The position numbers and the translations under genes were made by a program. DNA of 64,000 bases, from the NCBI GenBank assembly GCA_000349905.1, contig KB722762.1, positions 258,225 to 322,224 of the forward strand, in the 5' to 3' direction. Positions 35,130 through 45,875 of this stretch are shown here, one piece after another. Below the pieces are notes generated by a model. That model saw only the letters and a list, made by a program, of their open reading frames with translations. It was not told where the DNA came from and made no database searches. The stretch's first letter is position 1; each line of letters opens with the position of its first letter. The DNA is from Volvariella volvacea V23 (lineage: Eukaryota; Basidiomycota; Agaricomycetes; Agaricales; Pluteaceae).

Positions 35130-37540
35130 TTAAGATGTCACTGCAAGTTCAAGCCAAAGCAAGGCATGGTCATGAAGGGCAGGGAAGAGAAAAAAGAAAG
35201 AAAATCAGAGTATGTTAGTATTACTCAATCATCACACCAACACGTTGAAAACACGCACTGTAGCTAGCTGGGTCAATGTGATCGGGTAGCTCAGGAACTG
35301 CGACTTCGAAGCGAGACTGAATGGCAGCCATGACTTGTTGATCGCTTTCTGAGGACACAAATGTGATTGCGAGACCCTTGGTACCAAATCGACCGGCACG
35401 ACTGTTCCGACGCACAACGGGGAAGGGGGGAAAAAGATGTGTCAGTAATGTTAATTGATGGAAAACCGAGATCAAATAAAGGAGAATGGTGAAGAGGACT
35501 TACCCAACACGGTGCAAGTAACTATCGGCGTCGGGAGGGCAATCGTAATTAATCACAATGTTGACTCGTTCAACATCAATACCACGTCCAAAAATGTCAG
35601 TGGCAACGAGAATGCGCTTCTCAAATGCCTTGAACGCCGTGTATCGGTTGATACTGATAAATAGGAAGTCATGAGTTAAATTGACTAGATGATCAAACTC
35701 AAGGTTAAGCTTACCGCTCCTCTTGCGTAAGACCAGAATGTATACTGATACTGGGGAAATTGCAGGAGACAAGCAACTTGTCCAATTCGATAGCTCGGGC
35801 GACGGCCTTGACAAAGATAACGACCTAACGTAACGGTCAAAGCTAGCACCTTCAATCTAATCGCCGAGGAAACTTACTTGGTTAAATTCCAGAGTGTCCA
35901 ACAGGTCATTGAGCTTGCGATTCTTCTGAACTTCTTCCAACTTGACGTAATGTTGTTGTAATCCGTGCAAAGTTAGTTTAGTTTCGTCGTCTACGAAAAT
36001 TTCAAGGGGCTATGGGGAATCACATAATGTCAGTATTCATCTCAATAACGACTAAAGGAAACTCACGCTAGCCATGAACTTCTTGCATGTCGCCCGAATC
36101 TCCTTGGCCAATGTGGCGCTGAACATCATGACTTGCTTGTGGTGGGGCGTCAATCGGAATATTTCTTGAACATCGCGTCGCATGTCTAATCAGGACAAAT
36201 TTGATGGTAAAGCGGAGGACCCGAAGAGAAAGAAACAACAGATGAGTTGATCGTCTTTCGAGGCGGGCAACGAGAAGAAAAGAAGCAGACGCAGATATGG
36301 AAGGTGACAAAGCATCGCGAGACTAAACAAACGACAAAAGCAAAACATGAAAAGTTTCGTTTGTTGGAAGTAGTTTGATTTAGCTGTCTTTTGGGGACAG
36401 CATGTCGCGTCTTCATCGAAGGTGCTTCTTCATTCGGTCCGGTCGGTCTTCATCGTACCAAGGCAACTTTGTGAGCCACCTTGTTACTCTCATCGACCTC
36501 ACAAACGACCCCACATTCCAGGATAGAATCCTGCCGACCAGTTCCAGAAGGAAATCTTAAAACGCCAAAAACGCTTCCCGAAAAGAGAGGCTATGGCCGA
36601 GTATGTGGAACACCGACGAAAGAAGACGGGCGGCCGATGATAGCGCGAAGCGATGCACAAATGTGCAATGTAGTAGAGACATTTGATGGAGTAGGGGGAG
36701 AGTAGGCCCGAAAAGACTAACCGAGCTGCTCGAGCATTTTGTCGCACTCGTCCAACACGAAATGCTTGACGTTTTTGCAATCCAAGACTTTATCCCGAGC
36801 GAGAGCATTCAGCCGACCAGGTGTTGCAACAACGATATGTGGGCACTTGTTCTTGTCTCTCAAAAGTTCTGCATCCTTGCTGACTGGAGTACCGCCGTAG
36901 AAAGTGCTGACCCGGACATCTGGCATATACTTGGCAAATCGAGAGTACTCGTTTTTGATTTGGAAGGCGAGTTCACGGGTATGGCACAGTACCAAAACCG
37001 ATACCTCTCCATTAACGGGCTCAAGCTGTTGAAGAGTTGCCAGAACGAATACAGCGGTCTTGCCATGACCAGATTTGGCCTGGCAGAGGACATCCATTCC
37101 GAGGACAGCTTGAGGGATACATTCCTGCTGAACTGTTTACGCGATAAAAACGAAATTAAGAATGTGGCGTTAGAACGCGGCCGAGAACCAGTGGTGGATG
37201 TCAAAGACGTACCCTCAGAAGGATGTTCAAAACCCAAGTCGCTGATCGCTCGCAAAAGCTCCGCCTTCAAGAGAAAGTCCCTATTCAAAAAGCAAAACTA
37301 TCAGCAAAACTGGTTTTGAACCGAAGAGGCGGGACCGAAATGGCATAGCTAAGTGAAGAGTAAGAGTGCATACCTAAACCCAGTTGCGTGAATGCCAGAA
37401 AAGCTTTTCTTTTCTTTTTCATCGCCATCAACACCTGCCCCAGCAGAAGCACCAGTTGCTGTCGGGGCAGTTGCGCCACTAGTAACGATATCGTGCTCGT
37501 CCTCGTAGTCAATAAGATCTTCGTTATCGTGGGCGCTCAT
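35130..37540 (-). CDS. SUB2: ATP-dependent RNA helicase Sub2 (UAP56/DDX39B), DECD-box
   Basis: Spliceosome and TREX helicase needed for splicing and nuclear mRNA export. Nine exons join: 37540-37374, 37280-37213, 37132-36722, 36185-36067, 36009-35878, 35824-35715, 35653-35504, 35401-35259, 35140-35130. They total 1311 nt, or 436 aa, the normal size. The start [15 protein letters not shown] is typical. Motifs present: Walker [18 protein letters not shown] in [14 protein letters not shown] in [12 protein letters not shown], and HRVGRAGRFG. The terminal exon is only 11 nt. Its intron carries a perfect TACTAAC branch site at 35215-35221 and restores the family ending PASYMTS. Reading through instead gives an odd tail ending at 35221. 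Intron 3 is 536 nt, about ten times the usual size here. Confidence 0.94.
36186..36721 (-). other. Unusually long intron 3 of SUB2
   Basis: The donor is GTTAGT after LEQL and the acceptor is TGATTAG before the DMRRDV codons. At 536 nt it stands out from the 40-110 nt introns elsewhere in the gene. It holds no conserved open frame. Weak CGATGA motifs occur on the coding strand, but no complete C/D or H/ACA snoRNA could be assembled by eye. Confidence 0.7.
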
Positions 37541-37775
37541 TGTCGATGGTTGGGGTTAGAGAGCAGGAACAAGAAGAAAAAGAGAAGGAAGCAAAAGTGG
37601 GGGTAAGAGGTGATCGTGGATGGGAGAGTCAAAAGTTCAAACGCGAGGGTGTGGATTACATACTCATTGCCATCACAAGACCAAATAACACGACTTCCCT
37701 GGCGCACGGACCTCAACACCTCCAGCACACGCGTAAACGATACAAGAACAATCGTATAAGTAGTGTACAATACAG

Positions 37776-40700
37776 CTAGATTCCTAATAGCGATTTTGCT
37801 TGCTTAACGAGCTCATCTCCACCGCTTTGTTTCCTCAAAAAATCAAGTGGTTTTGCCAAGATGTCGCCCAGCAACTCTTTCTGGCCGTCCATGTGTTTTG
37901 TCAGGAATGCGACAGCCAGTGCTGTCGCCCACACTCGCCCATCTACTCCTGGCGGGTTCGGATTGACAAATGCAACATTGCCAATCATCCTCTTCAGCTC
38001 GTCACTCAGCGGGAACGACCCATCAACCTCTTGCAATTTTACCATTCGCACCACCTCTACTCGGACAGGCCTGTCTGATGGCGCCGCATTAGGTTGTTGG
38101 CTCGAGATCCTACCAGTACGAGCCAACCTTCTCCTTGAGCATAGCCGCGGCGAAGGACTTCGATAAGCATTCACATCCGCTTGTGTCGGCATTGGGGGCC
38201 TAGAGACTGGAGATGGCGACCTGTTACTACCATAACAAGATGGGCAATCATAGTCGCTTTCAAGAGAACTTAGCGTCGTGAACGTCCTGTCACTGTCAGA
38301 ATCTTCGGTGCTAATCTCTTCGTCTTCGTCTTCTGAATCTCTCCAACCACCCGGAATGTGCGGCACTCGTTCCGTCCTGCTCCTATCCCTAGCTCGCCTT
38401 GGACTTGATGATCTACTAGGACGATAGGTTAATGTCGAAGCAACCCACCAAGCGATCGACCCTAGAGCTTCTTTGGCCACCTGGAGAACTATTCCTAGTG
38501 GGTGTGATTGCGAGCTTGGTCCTGGCTCCGGCTCAGGAGTCGCTTCGTCTTGACTTGAATCTCCATCGGCATCTCCTTGTCCGTCTGACCGAGAGTTCGA
38601 CCGTTCAGACTCGTCGCCACTGTCTTGTCCTGACCTAGAGCCCCCATCGTCTCCTAGGTAAGGAAGAAACTGCAGATCATCAATGGACCGCGCATAGTCC
38701 CTCCCATAATCCACAGCCACGAACGACGTATGCGCGCTAATAACTTGATATCGCTCCCCCAGCCGAACAACGATCGCTTTCCTCAATTCGTCATCCGTCC
38801 CTCGCGGGGTACTGATTACCTGAGGCAGAGGCGCGACTTTTTCCTGGTGCTCCTGTATAATATGCCACGCTGCCAGAGTATGAACCATCGGAACGGAGGG
38901 CTCGTCATCCTCCAAGTGAATGCCACAAACGGGTATCTTCATCTCGAATATATCTCCCGTACCCTCCATTTGTCCTTGTAACTTGACCGCCTTTGGAATG
39001 GTCGCTCGCCGACTCCGGGTAGGGAGTGTAATGAGAGCACAGACGCCCATCCTGATATCTGCGTGGAGGTTCGGTATCACCGAGGGAGCTTGTTGGATAG
39101 TAGGTGTTTTCCATGATATCCTACTCTCAGCGAACCTAACAGTGGTCGTAGGGCTGTTTCCTTCCGAATCACCCACCATGCTCCGGTTCTCAGCTGGGAT
39201 CCCCCAATCCATGGTGACATTTTCCACGCCACGCTTACTCCCAGCATGAAACAGTCGCGCACATCTGCCGACTATGCTCTCCGCCGCGAGTGCCAGTAAA
39301 CATATCCCATTTCCTGCTCTTGCGATAGCCTCACACATGGCCGTAGAAACACCGTCCCCTATTCCAAGTGTGTATACTCGTGCGGGAGGCCCTGGTCTAG
39401 ACTGTACAGCTGCGCGGACTGCATTCACAGTCCCATCAATGTCAAATACCTGAAGACGGTATTAGTGACAACAGGTAGCGTTAAACCGAATGTCAACTCA
39501 CTCCTCCGTCGGTAAGAACGAATAATGCAACGGGTAATGTCCTACTCCAAGTACGAAATACTGCCTCCAACGCCTGTCGTATCTCTGTTCCGCCGAGATT
39601 AGCTCCCATCTGCTCCACATGCGCCGTCTAAAAACCCGTCGTAAGCAGAGCCGTCTCATAAGAAGAATGAAGAGAAGAACCACGCACCGCCGAATCCAAA
39701 TTCGCCTGATCAAACACCAAACTTTGCGGTCTAAAGGTTTGTACAGTACTCCCAAAACTGAAAATATTAAATGTGCAGGAGGAAGATGGTATCAACCTCA
39801 ACAAAATCGTCAGCGTCTCTTTCGCAATTCTTATACTCGCTCCTTCCATGCTGCCACTTCTGTCCATCAAGAAAATGTATTCCTGGGATGGGATGGACTC
39901 CAGAGTGAATCTTGGGATTATGGTCAATTGCAGAGCGAGGGTATCTCTTCCTCGTTCCCGTTCTCCGTCTCCCCCAGCCGAAAGTCGTTTAGGATTTTTG
40001 CACAGTTCGGCGAAACAACGCGGTTCGTCTAATCCTTCTGCGTGGATCAACAACAGGAAATCGCGACCCAAGAAAGAGGAGGAGCGATAGCTGATATTCG
40101 TCCTCCGACTCGACACCCTTCCACTAACCGCATCTGTCACATACTTCGTTTCCGTAATCTGCTGTGGGTGACTTGGACATTCGACTTTTTCTATTCTTCC
40201 GTGGGTCTGAATGTCGATCGATACCGAGACTACTATCTGGTCTCTGTTCTGCTGGTGGGGCTGAACGGCGCCTTGGAGGGGTGGCGGTGTGGGGCCATAG
40301 CGGTGTCCGACGGCCATTGGGAGTTGGAAGCGGATGCCGTTTGGGACGTCGTCGTTCATAAGGGACATGACATACTGGGACATCGTAACGGACCTGTCAG
40401 CTAGCCCAGAGGCAATCAAAACGACACATCCAAGGACTCACAACCAGTTTGATTTCAGCGCCCGTCTGCGCAGGTATAGACCCAATCGAAATAACAAACG
40501 CTACGCAAACCTCCGTTTGAGTCGAGAGCATTCCAGTTTGGATCGGACATACTATCGTCGTTAACATATTCCATTAATGCCGCCGTCCTCCCCTCCTCCA
40601 CAGCCTGCTCAAACTCCTCTTCTGCCCTGTCTTTCTCTTTACACACACCCTCCACCACCCGCCCATTATCCGTCTCCATTCTGAAGGCGCATACAGCTGC

Positions 40701-41060
40701 ACTCGCAGGAACAGGGAAGAAGTACTTGCATCGGGGCGTGGCAGTGGTTGAGGGGTTACAGTAACGTTGGATTATTGTGACCTTGGCTGATACTGCGGAT
40801 CCGGAATTAACATTGCGAAGCCGAGGTAAAAGGCAAAAAGTCAACGTTAATCCGAGTGTCTGCCACCGCTTTTCGCGAAGAACAAAACGGGACGGACCAT
40901 CTACGACTGTGGCTTTAACTCTAACCTCTTCAAGGGGCAAATAAACCCTCGTTCCGGGTTGACTGTGAGTTCCGTGTGCCGGTGTGCCATTAATGGCCCC
41001 AGTGCCAGTACCTGGAGAGTCATAAACGATACCGCTTGCTGACATAGCTTGGGCTGCCAT
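37776..41060 (-). CDS. VIT and von Willebrand factor A domain protein
   Basis: Predicted cytosolic protein of the VIT/VWA family found across fungi. Its biochemical role is unknown. The VIT domain is in the first exons, with YLPLEEVRVKATVVD near 40930, YFFPVPASAAVCAFRME near 40700 and KDRAEEEFEQAVEEGRTAAL near 40600. The VWA domain follows with an intact metal site DRSGS in YIFLMDRSGSMEG (about 39870), then VLTDGG near 39505. The last exon (39449-37776) carries a long Ser/Glu/Arg-rich disordered linker. It ends with a conserved C-terminal block, WATALAVAFLTKHMDGQKE, near 37900. Recognised internal exons include 39627-39502. The start ATG at 41060 opens MAAQAMSASGIVYD directly before the VIT fold. 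An upstream start is possible but would add unconserved sequence. The 235-base gap to SUB2 holds its terminator and the SUB2 promoter. Confidence 0.85.
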
Positions 41061-41901
41061 GACTCCGAATCCAGACAGCAGAGATTGAGCTTGGACTGTG
41101 GCGAAGGGAATAGGATGGACACGTCCACGTTCCAGGCTAGATGCTCGAGGTTATAACTCGCCTACTAGTAGAGTCCCTGGACATTCCGGTGTGCGAATGA
41201 GATTCGAAGCGTTGCAGTGTGATGCCAGGGTACGATTATTGATCCGCCCTATACCCCGTCTCATTGTAGCTCGTGAGGCACTGCGCGTTCAGATTGCTCG
41301 ACTTTGAAGGGGCGTGACCCCAAGAAGGAGGTGTAGCATTGCAAATTTTGGATCTAGTTGGGTCCAGGCAAGCCACATGGGACGGAGCTGAACTAGAGAA
41401 GATGGACGACGCTATGAACGTGGTAAAGCGATAAATGTTCGGAGGGAACAAAAGCCCAGAAGGGAGAACACGTCGTCTGACCTTTGTGGATGAATGAATT
41501 GTTGGTGGATCACCTCTCTACGCGCAGACATCGAAGCTCCAGAATCTCCTCAGGTTGGACTGCCTCGTGCTGTTACTTCCCTGGCTTTCGGAGTCATTCG
41601 TGATGCAGATGGGACGGGTTTCTTCAGCTCATTGAATACGCTGGCCATGATGGACAGAGATAAGTCTCAATGAATGCATTGTACACCATCGGTGTTTATG
41701 TACACTGGTGCTGCATCCTATTCCAACTGAATACGACGCACTCTAAACCATCTATTCCACTGTTTCCTAATCCACGCCACAACCATACATGCTCTATGAT
41801 CCTCCAAAGCCCACCGCAAGAACAACGTCCAACGCGACGGAGACTTCACTTTATACAATGGGGCCCATTTCTCCACAAAACTCTGCGGGAGACCAGCCCA
41901 C

Positions 41902-43022
41902 CTATCGTATGCGTCGCCCAAGTTTCTTCTGTTCTCGTGCCAAGTCTTGCGGCGTCATCTCCGCACGCCGTGCTGACAGGAATTCGAGGGCCTTTCTTGC
42001 TGTCATCCGTTTCTCGATATGTGGATTGATCATTCCTTCAAGTAATGGGGCTAAGATAGGTATACACGGTATTAGATGCTAACCGCAAGACAGTGAGGGT
42101 TAATGCAAGTGGAGTTGGACAGCGACTCAACGAGTGCATACCTGGAAGTGCACGCAGAACAAATTCCCGAGGAGTGCAACATCATACTTGAACGGGTCGT
42201 AATCATACTCCCCATGTGCCGTATCACGAGGGTGGAGGTAGTAAGGTTGACCCAAATACGACTCACGATACGGTCTGCGATCACAGCCTTCCTCTAGAAT
42301 CGTGCAAAGATCGAAATCAATCAACGCATAGCGCATTTCCCCGGACTGCCGGAGTTGTCCTGTCACCCAGTTGGGGCAGATGGAAGTAGCTCCTCCGGAA
42401 TTTCTGGCGATGATATCGACATAAGGTAATATATTGCCGTCGTCCCGCAGATGGTTTTGTAGGATATGGTGGATGGTTATGTCCTGAATAACTGTGTGGA
42501 AAGGGGGGTAGTTAGCGAGGTACAGACGCTTGCCTTGAGCATAGGAGCTTACGCGGTGGACAATGCGGTGTTGGTGTAGAAAAGCTAGGGCCTTTTCAAA
42601 ATCACAAGTTGAGCGGATGATCAATTGACTAGACCAGAACCTCCCTACTTTCAGTGGTGCCTCGAGAAAGTCCAACAATTCTCTAACACTGCGGAACCAA
42701 TAGCCACTGATCCCAGAGGGTATCACTCCCTTCCATCTACAAGTGGTAAATATTACGCTCGAGATCGCGCATATGCGACATGCCTACCTTGGCATAACAA
42801 CCGCCCAATACTCTCCCAAATCAATCATTTCTATCACTGGTATGAGATGTCTGAATGTATCTTCCGTCGAAGCTTGTTCGTGAATGAGCTTGAAAACTCT
42901 AAACCAAGTTGTCTGGAGCCTTATACCATTGCACTGTAAAGAAACAGCATTACGCTACGAGAAACGGAATTGAAGCGAGGTGGACAGACATTGGTCCGAA
43001 GCACGTTGCCGGGCCAATTCAT
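41902..43022 (-). CDS. Fungal protein-kinase-like protein, catalytic sites altered; 3' end may be frame-broken
   Basis: A kinase-fold protein of a type expanded in agaricomycetes. The visible core has a helix ending ALAFLHQHRIVHR, then an intron, then DITIHHILQN, giving HRD but with Thr and His where the catalytic Lys and Asn should be. ALIDFDLCTILEEG follows, with DFD in place of DFG. The C-lobe continues with DYDPFKYDVALLGNLF and MINPHIEKRMTARKALEFLS. The frame meets TAG at 41902. The +1 frame stays open for about 67 more codons to 41718, reading AYDRWAGLPQSFVEKWAPLY, which looks like a real continuation. The 5' end is uncertain. ATG 43022 opens MNWPGNVLRTNVCPPRF, but the join from there to the exon starting near 42935 is not convincing. 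It could be an active allele with a sequencing error or a decaying gene. Confidence 0.55.
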
Positions 43023-43048
43023 CGGCAATAACGGACAAGACAGGATGC

Positions 43049-43056
43049 TATAAAAG
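43049..43056 (+). promoter_or_regulatory. TATA box candidate for the dicarboxylate carrier gene
   Basis: TATAAAAG lies 162 bases before the carrier ATG in the 195-base gap between this gene and the divergent kinase-like gene. The sequence matches the consensus, but its function is inferred only from position. Confidence 0.35.
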
Positions 43057-43217
43057 GGAATTGCCAAACGGAGTACAGTTTTTAGGCATTATTACCGCTC
43101 ACCGCAAGCCGGGCTTTGCAGGTTGGGCAAGCACGTTGGTTGCTGTTGAATCCTGCCAGCTATATAGTCGACAGCCGCTCTGCTGCGTGCTCTTCATCGG
43201 GGTGCACGACTTGAACC

Positions 43218-44878
43218 ATGTCCAGCAGCAGCTACCCTTTCTGGTGCGCATTTTCGTCGTCCTCGCGATAAGCGATTCTGACAGCCCTCCTCGCGATCAG
43301 GCTTGGAGGTTAGAGTCGTTACAATATTGCGCTTGCTAATGGCCGGCTGAATCTATGTCTACAGGTGTCGCGGCTTCGAGTAGGTCTTCTCTTGTCCTCT
43401 TCCTTTGCATCCTTTTCTGCTAGACGTCGAACCTTACGCCTCATTTCACCCAAAGTGGCCGCGTCGTGTGTGCATCCATTGGACGTTACCAAGGTGTCAG
43501 TCCGCTTCTTGCCCTGCTTCTCCTCTCTTCCTCACCCACCCCATCAGCCGACTGCAAACTCTCCAGACCGCCAATNNNNNNNNNNNNNNNNNNNNNNNNN
43601 NNNNNNNNNNNNNNNNNNNNNNNNNNNNNNNNNNNNNNNNNNNNNNNNNNNNNNNNNNNNNNNNNNNNNNNNNNNGGAGCACCAAAACCATCCACCATCA
43701 CCGTCATACGCACTTCGCTCGTTCGCTCCGGAATCTCAAGTTTGTACACAGGACTCTCAGCATGTCTCTTACGTCAAATGTCTTATTCGCTCGTTCGCTT
43801 GGGTACATACGAGGAAATGAAAGCCAGGCTTTCAAAGAACGGGAGCAGAAAACCGTCAACCTGGCAGCTGCTGGCCGCCTCAAGTTTGGCTGGAGCTTGC
43901 GGAGGTGTTGCTGGTAACCCCGCCGGTAAGCATCCCGTCACCATGGACATGCTGAATGGTTGCAATCTGACTTTTCCTGGCCTTGGGCGCCGTCAAGACA
44001 TTATTTTGGTTAGGATGACAAGCGATCAGATACGACCTCCTGAGCAACGGTACAACTACCGTAACGCTATCACCGGTCTGATCAGTCTTATTAAGGAGGA
44101 GGGAATGACCGGGCTCGCAAGGGGCCTCGGGACGAACACCGTGAGTGCCCTGATTTACAACGTGCCTATCATCGCCGACTCGGAGATTACTTACGTTTAA
44201 TTCGGCATGTGGTTGTATGCGGCAGACTCGCGCTGTTATGATGAACGTAAGTCACATCGCTGCTGTGTGTTGTTCACGCGTTGAATGGTCGTGTATGCGC
44301 GTTTAGGCTTCTCAAGTTGGATCGTGAGTCCTTTCTGCGGCGCAGGACGCGGTCAGGGCTGATGCGGGTTGTCTTCAGGTATGACTTTTTCAAGTCCAAG
44401 TTGATAAAGCGAAGGATACCAGGAATCGACTACCAACTACACGACGGACTCGTCTTGCACGTCATCTCGAGTTGTTTATCTGGCACCGTCGCCACCAGTA
44501 CGTCTCCATCTGCTCTCTTTGGACGCGCTTTTGATTCGTACCAGCTGTGTGCTCACCGGCGGACGTCATACGGTCTCGTGTAATGGCATCAGTACGTTCT
44601 TCAGTGCTTTGCGGGGGCGTGGTCTGACGCGTAGAATGGATTGCTAGTCGTGCGACGCGACCGTAACACAGGTGCTGATGAAATCCTTGCGCGAAGAAGG
44701 GCCTAGGTTCTTGTTTAAAGGATGGACTCCGGCGTTTATCAGATTGGGACCTAACACTGTCTTGCTCTTTGTTTTCTTTGAAGTGAGTTTTTCCATCACA
44801 GGTCACAACAAAGTTGAGCTGATTGTGGATGCTTATTATTTTTAGCAACTGAAGACGCTTTGGTCAACGAAACTATAG
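43218..44878 (+). CDS. DIC1: Mitochondrial dicarboxylate carrier (Dic1-like), interrupted by an assembly gap
   Basis: Inner-membrane carrier exchanging malate or succinate for phosphate. The first exons are tiny: 43218-43243, a microexon 43301-43308 and 43365-43379, which together read MSSSSYPFWLGGVAAS. The next exon gives CVHPLDVTKV, the first carrier signature P-x-D-x-x-K, then RLQTLQTAN up to a run of 100 N. After the gap come SGISSLYTGLSACLLRQMSY and GNPADIILVRMTSD, the second signature. RYNYRNAITGLISLIKEEG follows, then YDFFKSKLIKRRIPGIDYQL, SPADVIRSRVMAS (third signature), and SLREEGPRFLFKGWTPAFIR. The last exon encodes QLKTLWSTKL and stops at 44878. All three carrier repeats are present, so the gene looks functional. 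Splicing is extensive, with exons as short as 8, 15 and 17 nt. Confidence 0.88.
43576..43675. other. Assembly gap, exactly 100 N
   Basis: A run of exactly 100 undefined bases inside the carrier gene. The round length suggests a placeholder of unknown true size. Coding frames that cross it are meaningless. Confidence 0.95.
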
Positions 44879-45875
44879 AATCCAACACCATAGAACAATA
44901 GAAGCTTCAATCACTGGCAATACCCGTCGGCCATCAAGTACAAGCACAAGCACATCGGATTTATATCCCATTTCATATCAACTTTGCTTTTGACAACGGA
45001 CATTTCTCCCATTACCCCATTCACCACTACCATCCCCTCACCCACCTTAACTCGAAATGCTTACCCATTTATCCTCTGCATCCTCGCATCTCACAAAGCG
45101 CCTACCTTCACGCCTCATCCTCGCAGCACCCATATCAGTCCCATCCAACCCAATCCTACCAACTCCATCACCTCGCCATTGCACTGCACTGACATATACA
45201 CCATCCTCACCTCCTTCTCATCTACCTACCCTCCACCTAAAGACTTTCTTTTAGTCTTGACCTCAGACTTTCCATTCATCTCCATCTTCACCTTCATCTG
45301 ATTCGGTTTGCTATTTATGCTTTCAGTTCAGCTCTGTTTTAGTTTACGCTCTTGCGTTTTACGCTTTTTGCAAATTTAGCTCACCAACCTCCGGCCCTTG
45401 ACCGTTTTGATTTGATTTGATTTGCCTTCCTTTCCTGTTTCCGCCTGCCGTGGTCATAATCATTGGGCCTCGATATGAGCGTGCTACTGACTAGCTATAG
45501 GCCGGCCACCAACCCGGATGTGGACCATAGGTAACTTACGCGCTTCTCAATATAGAAAATAGAGATTTTCGTGTGCACATATACGCGTGTTTACGAGTAT
45601 ATCTTTCAACTTGACTTTTGAACTCTTGATTTTGCCTGGTTGTGGCACAGTTGAATCGTGGATCACTTGGTCGATGCATGCTTCTTCAAGCTGTTCAGCC
45701 CGAGATCATGGACAAAAAATTGCCTGCGTGTGGTTTAGGACTTGGTTTCGATTTTAGGCGACCTGCTTTTGCCTCGAGAAATGAATCTGAACTCATTGCA
45801 AGTTTGTTTCAATTGTTCAGAGGGATACATATATGAAACAAATATCATAGAGGCATTATATTCATCGCTCTCGCC
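44879..45875. other. Convergent intergenic region with pyrimidine-rich tract
   Basis: About 1 kb between the stops of the carrier (+) and the GH43 gene (-). The segment 44990-45300 is strongly C/T/A-biased on the + strand with repeated CACC/CATC words and keeps one frame open for 105 codons. The peptide is just repetitive Pro/Thr/Ser. No gene is called. Confidence 0.5.

Noticed and set aside
35221..35475. SUB2 ending at 35221 with a ...QRVGVMIE tail
   Set aside because: The GTGCGT donor, TACTAAC branch site and 11-nt exon restore the conserved end, so the tail is intronic.
43466..44200. A single 244-codon frame across the N gap
   Set aside because: The frame crosses 100 placeholder bases and an intron (the segment after GNPAG), so it is not one exon.
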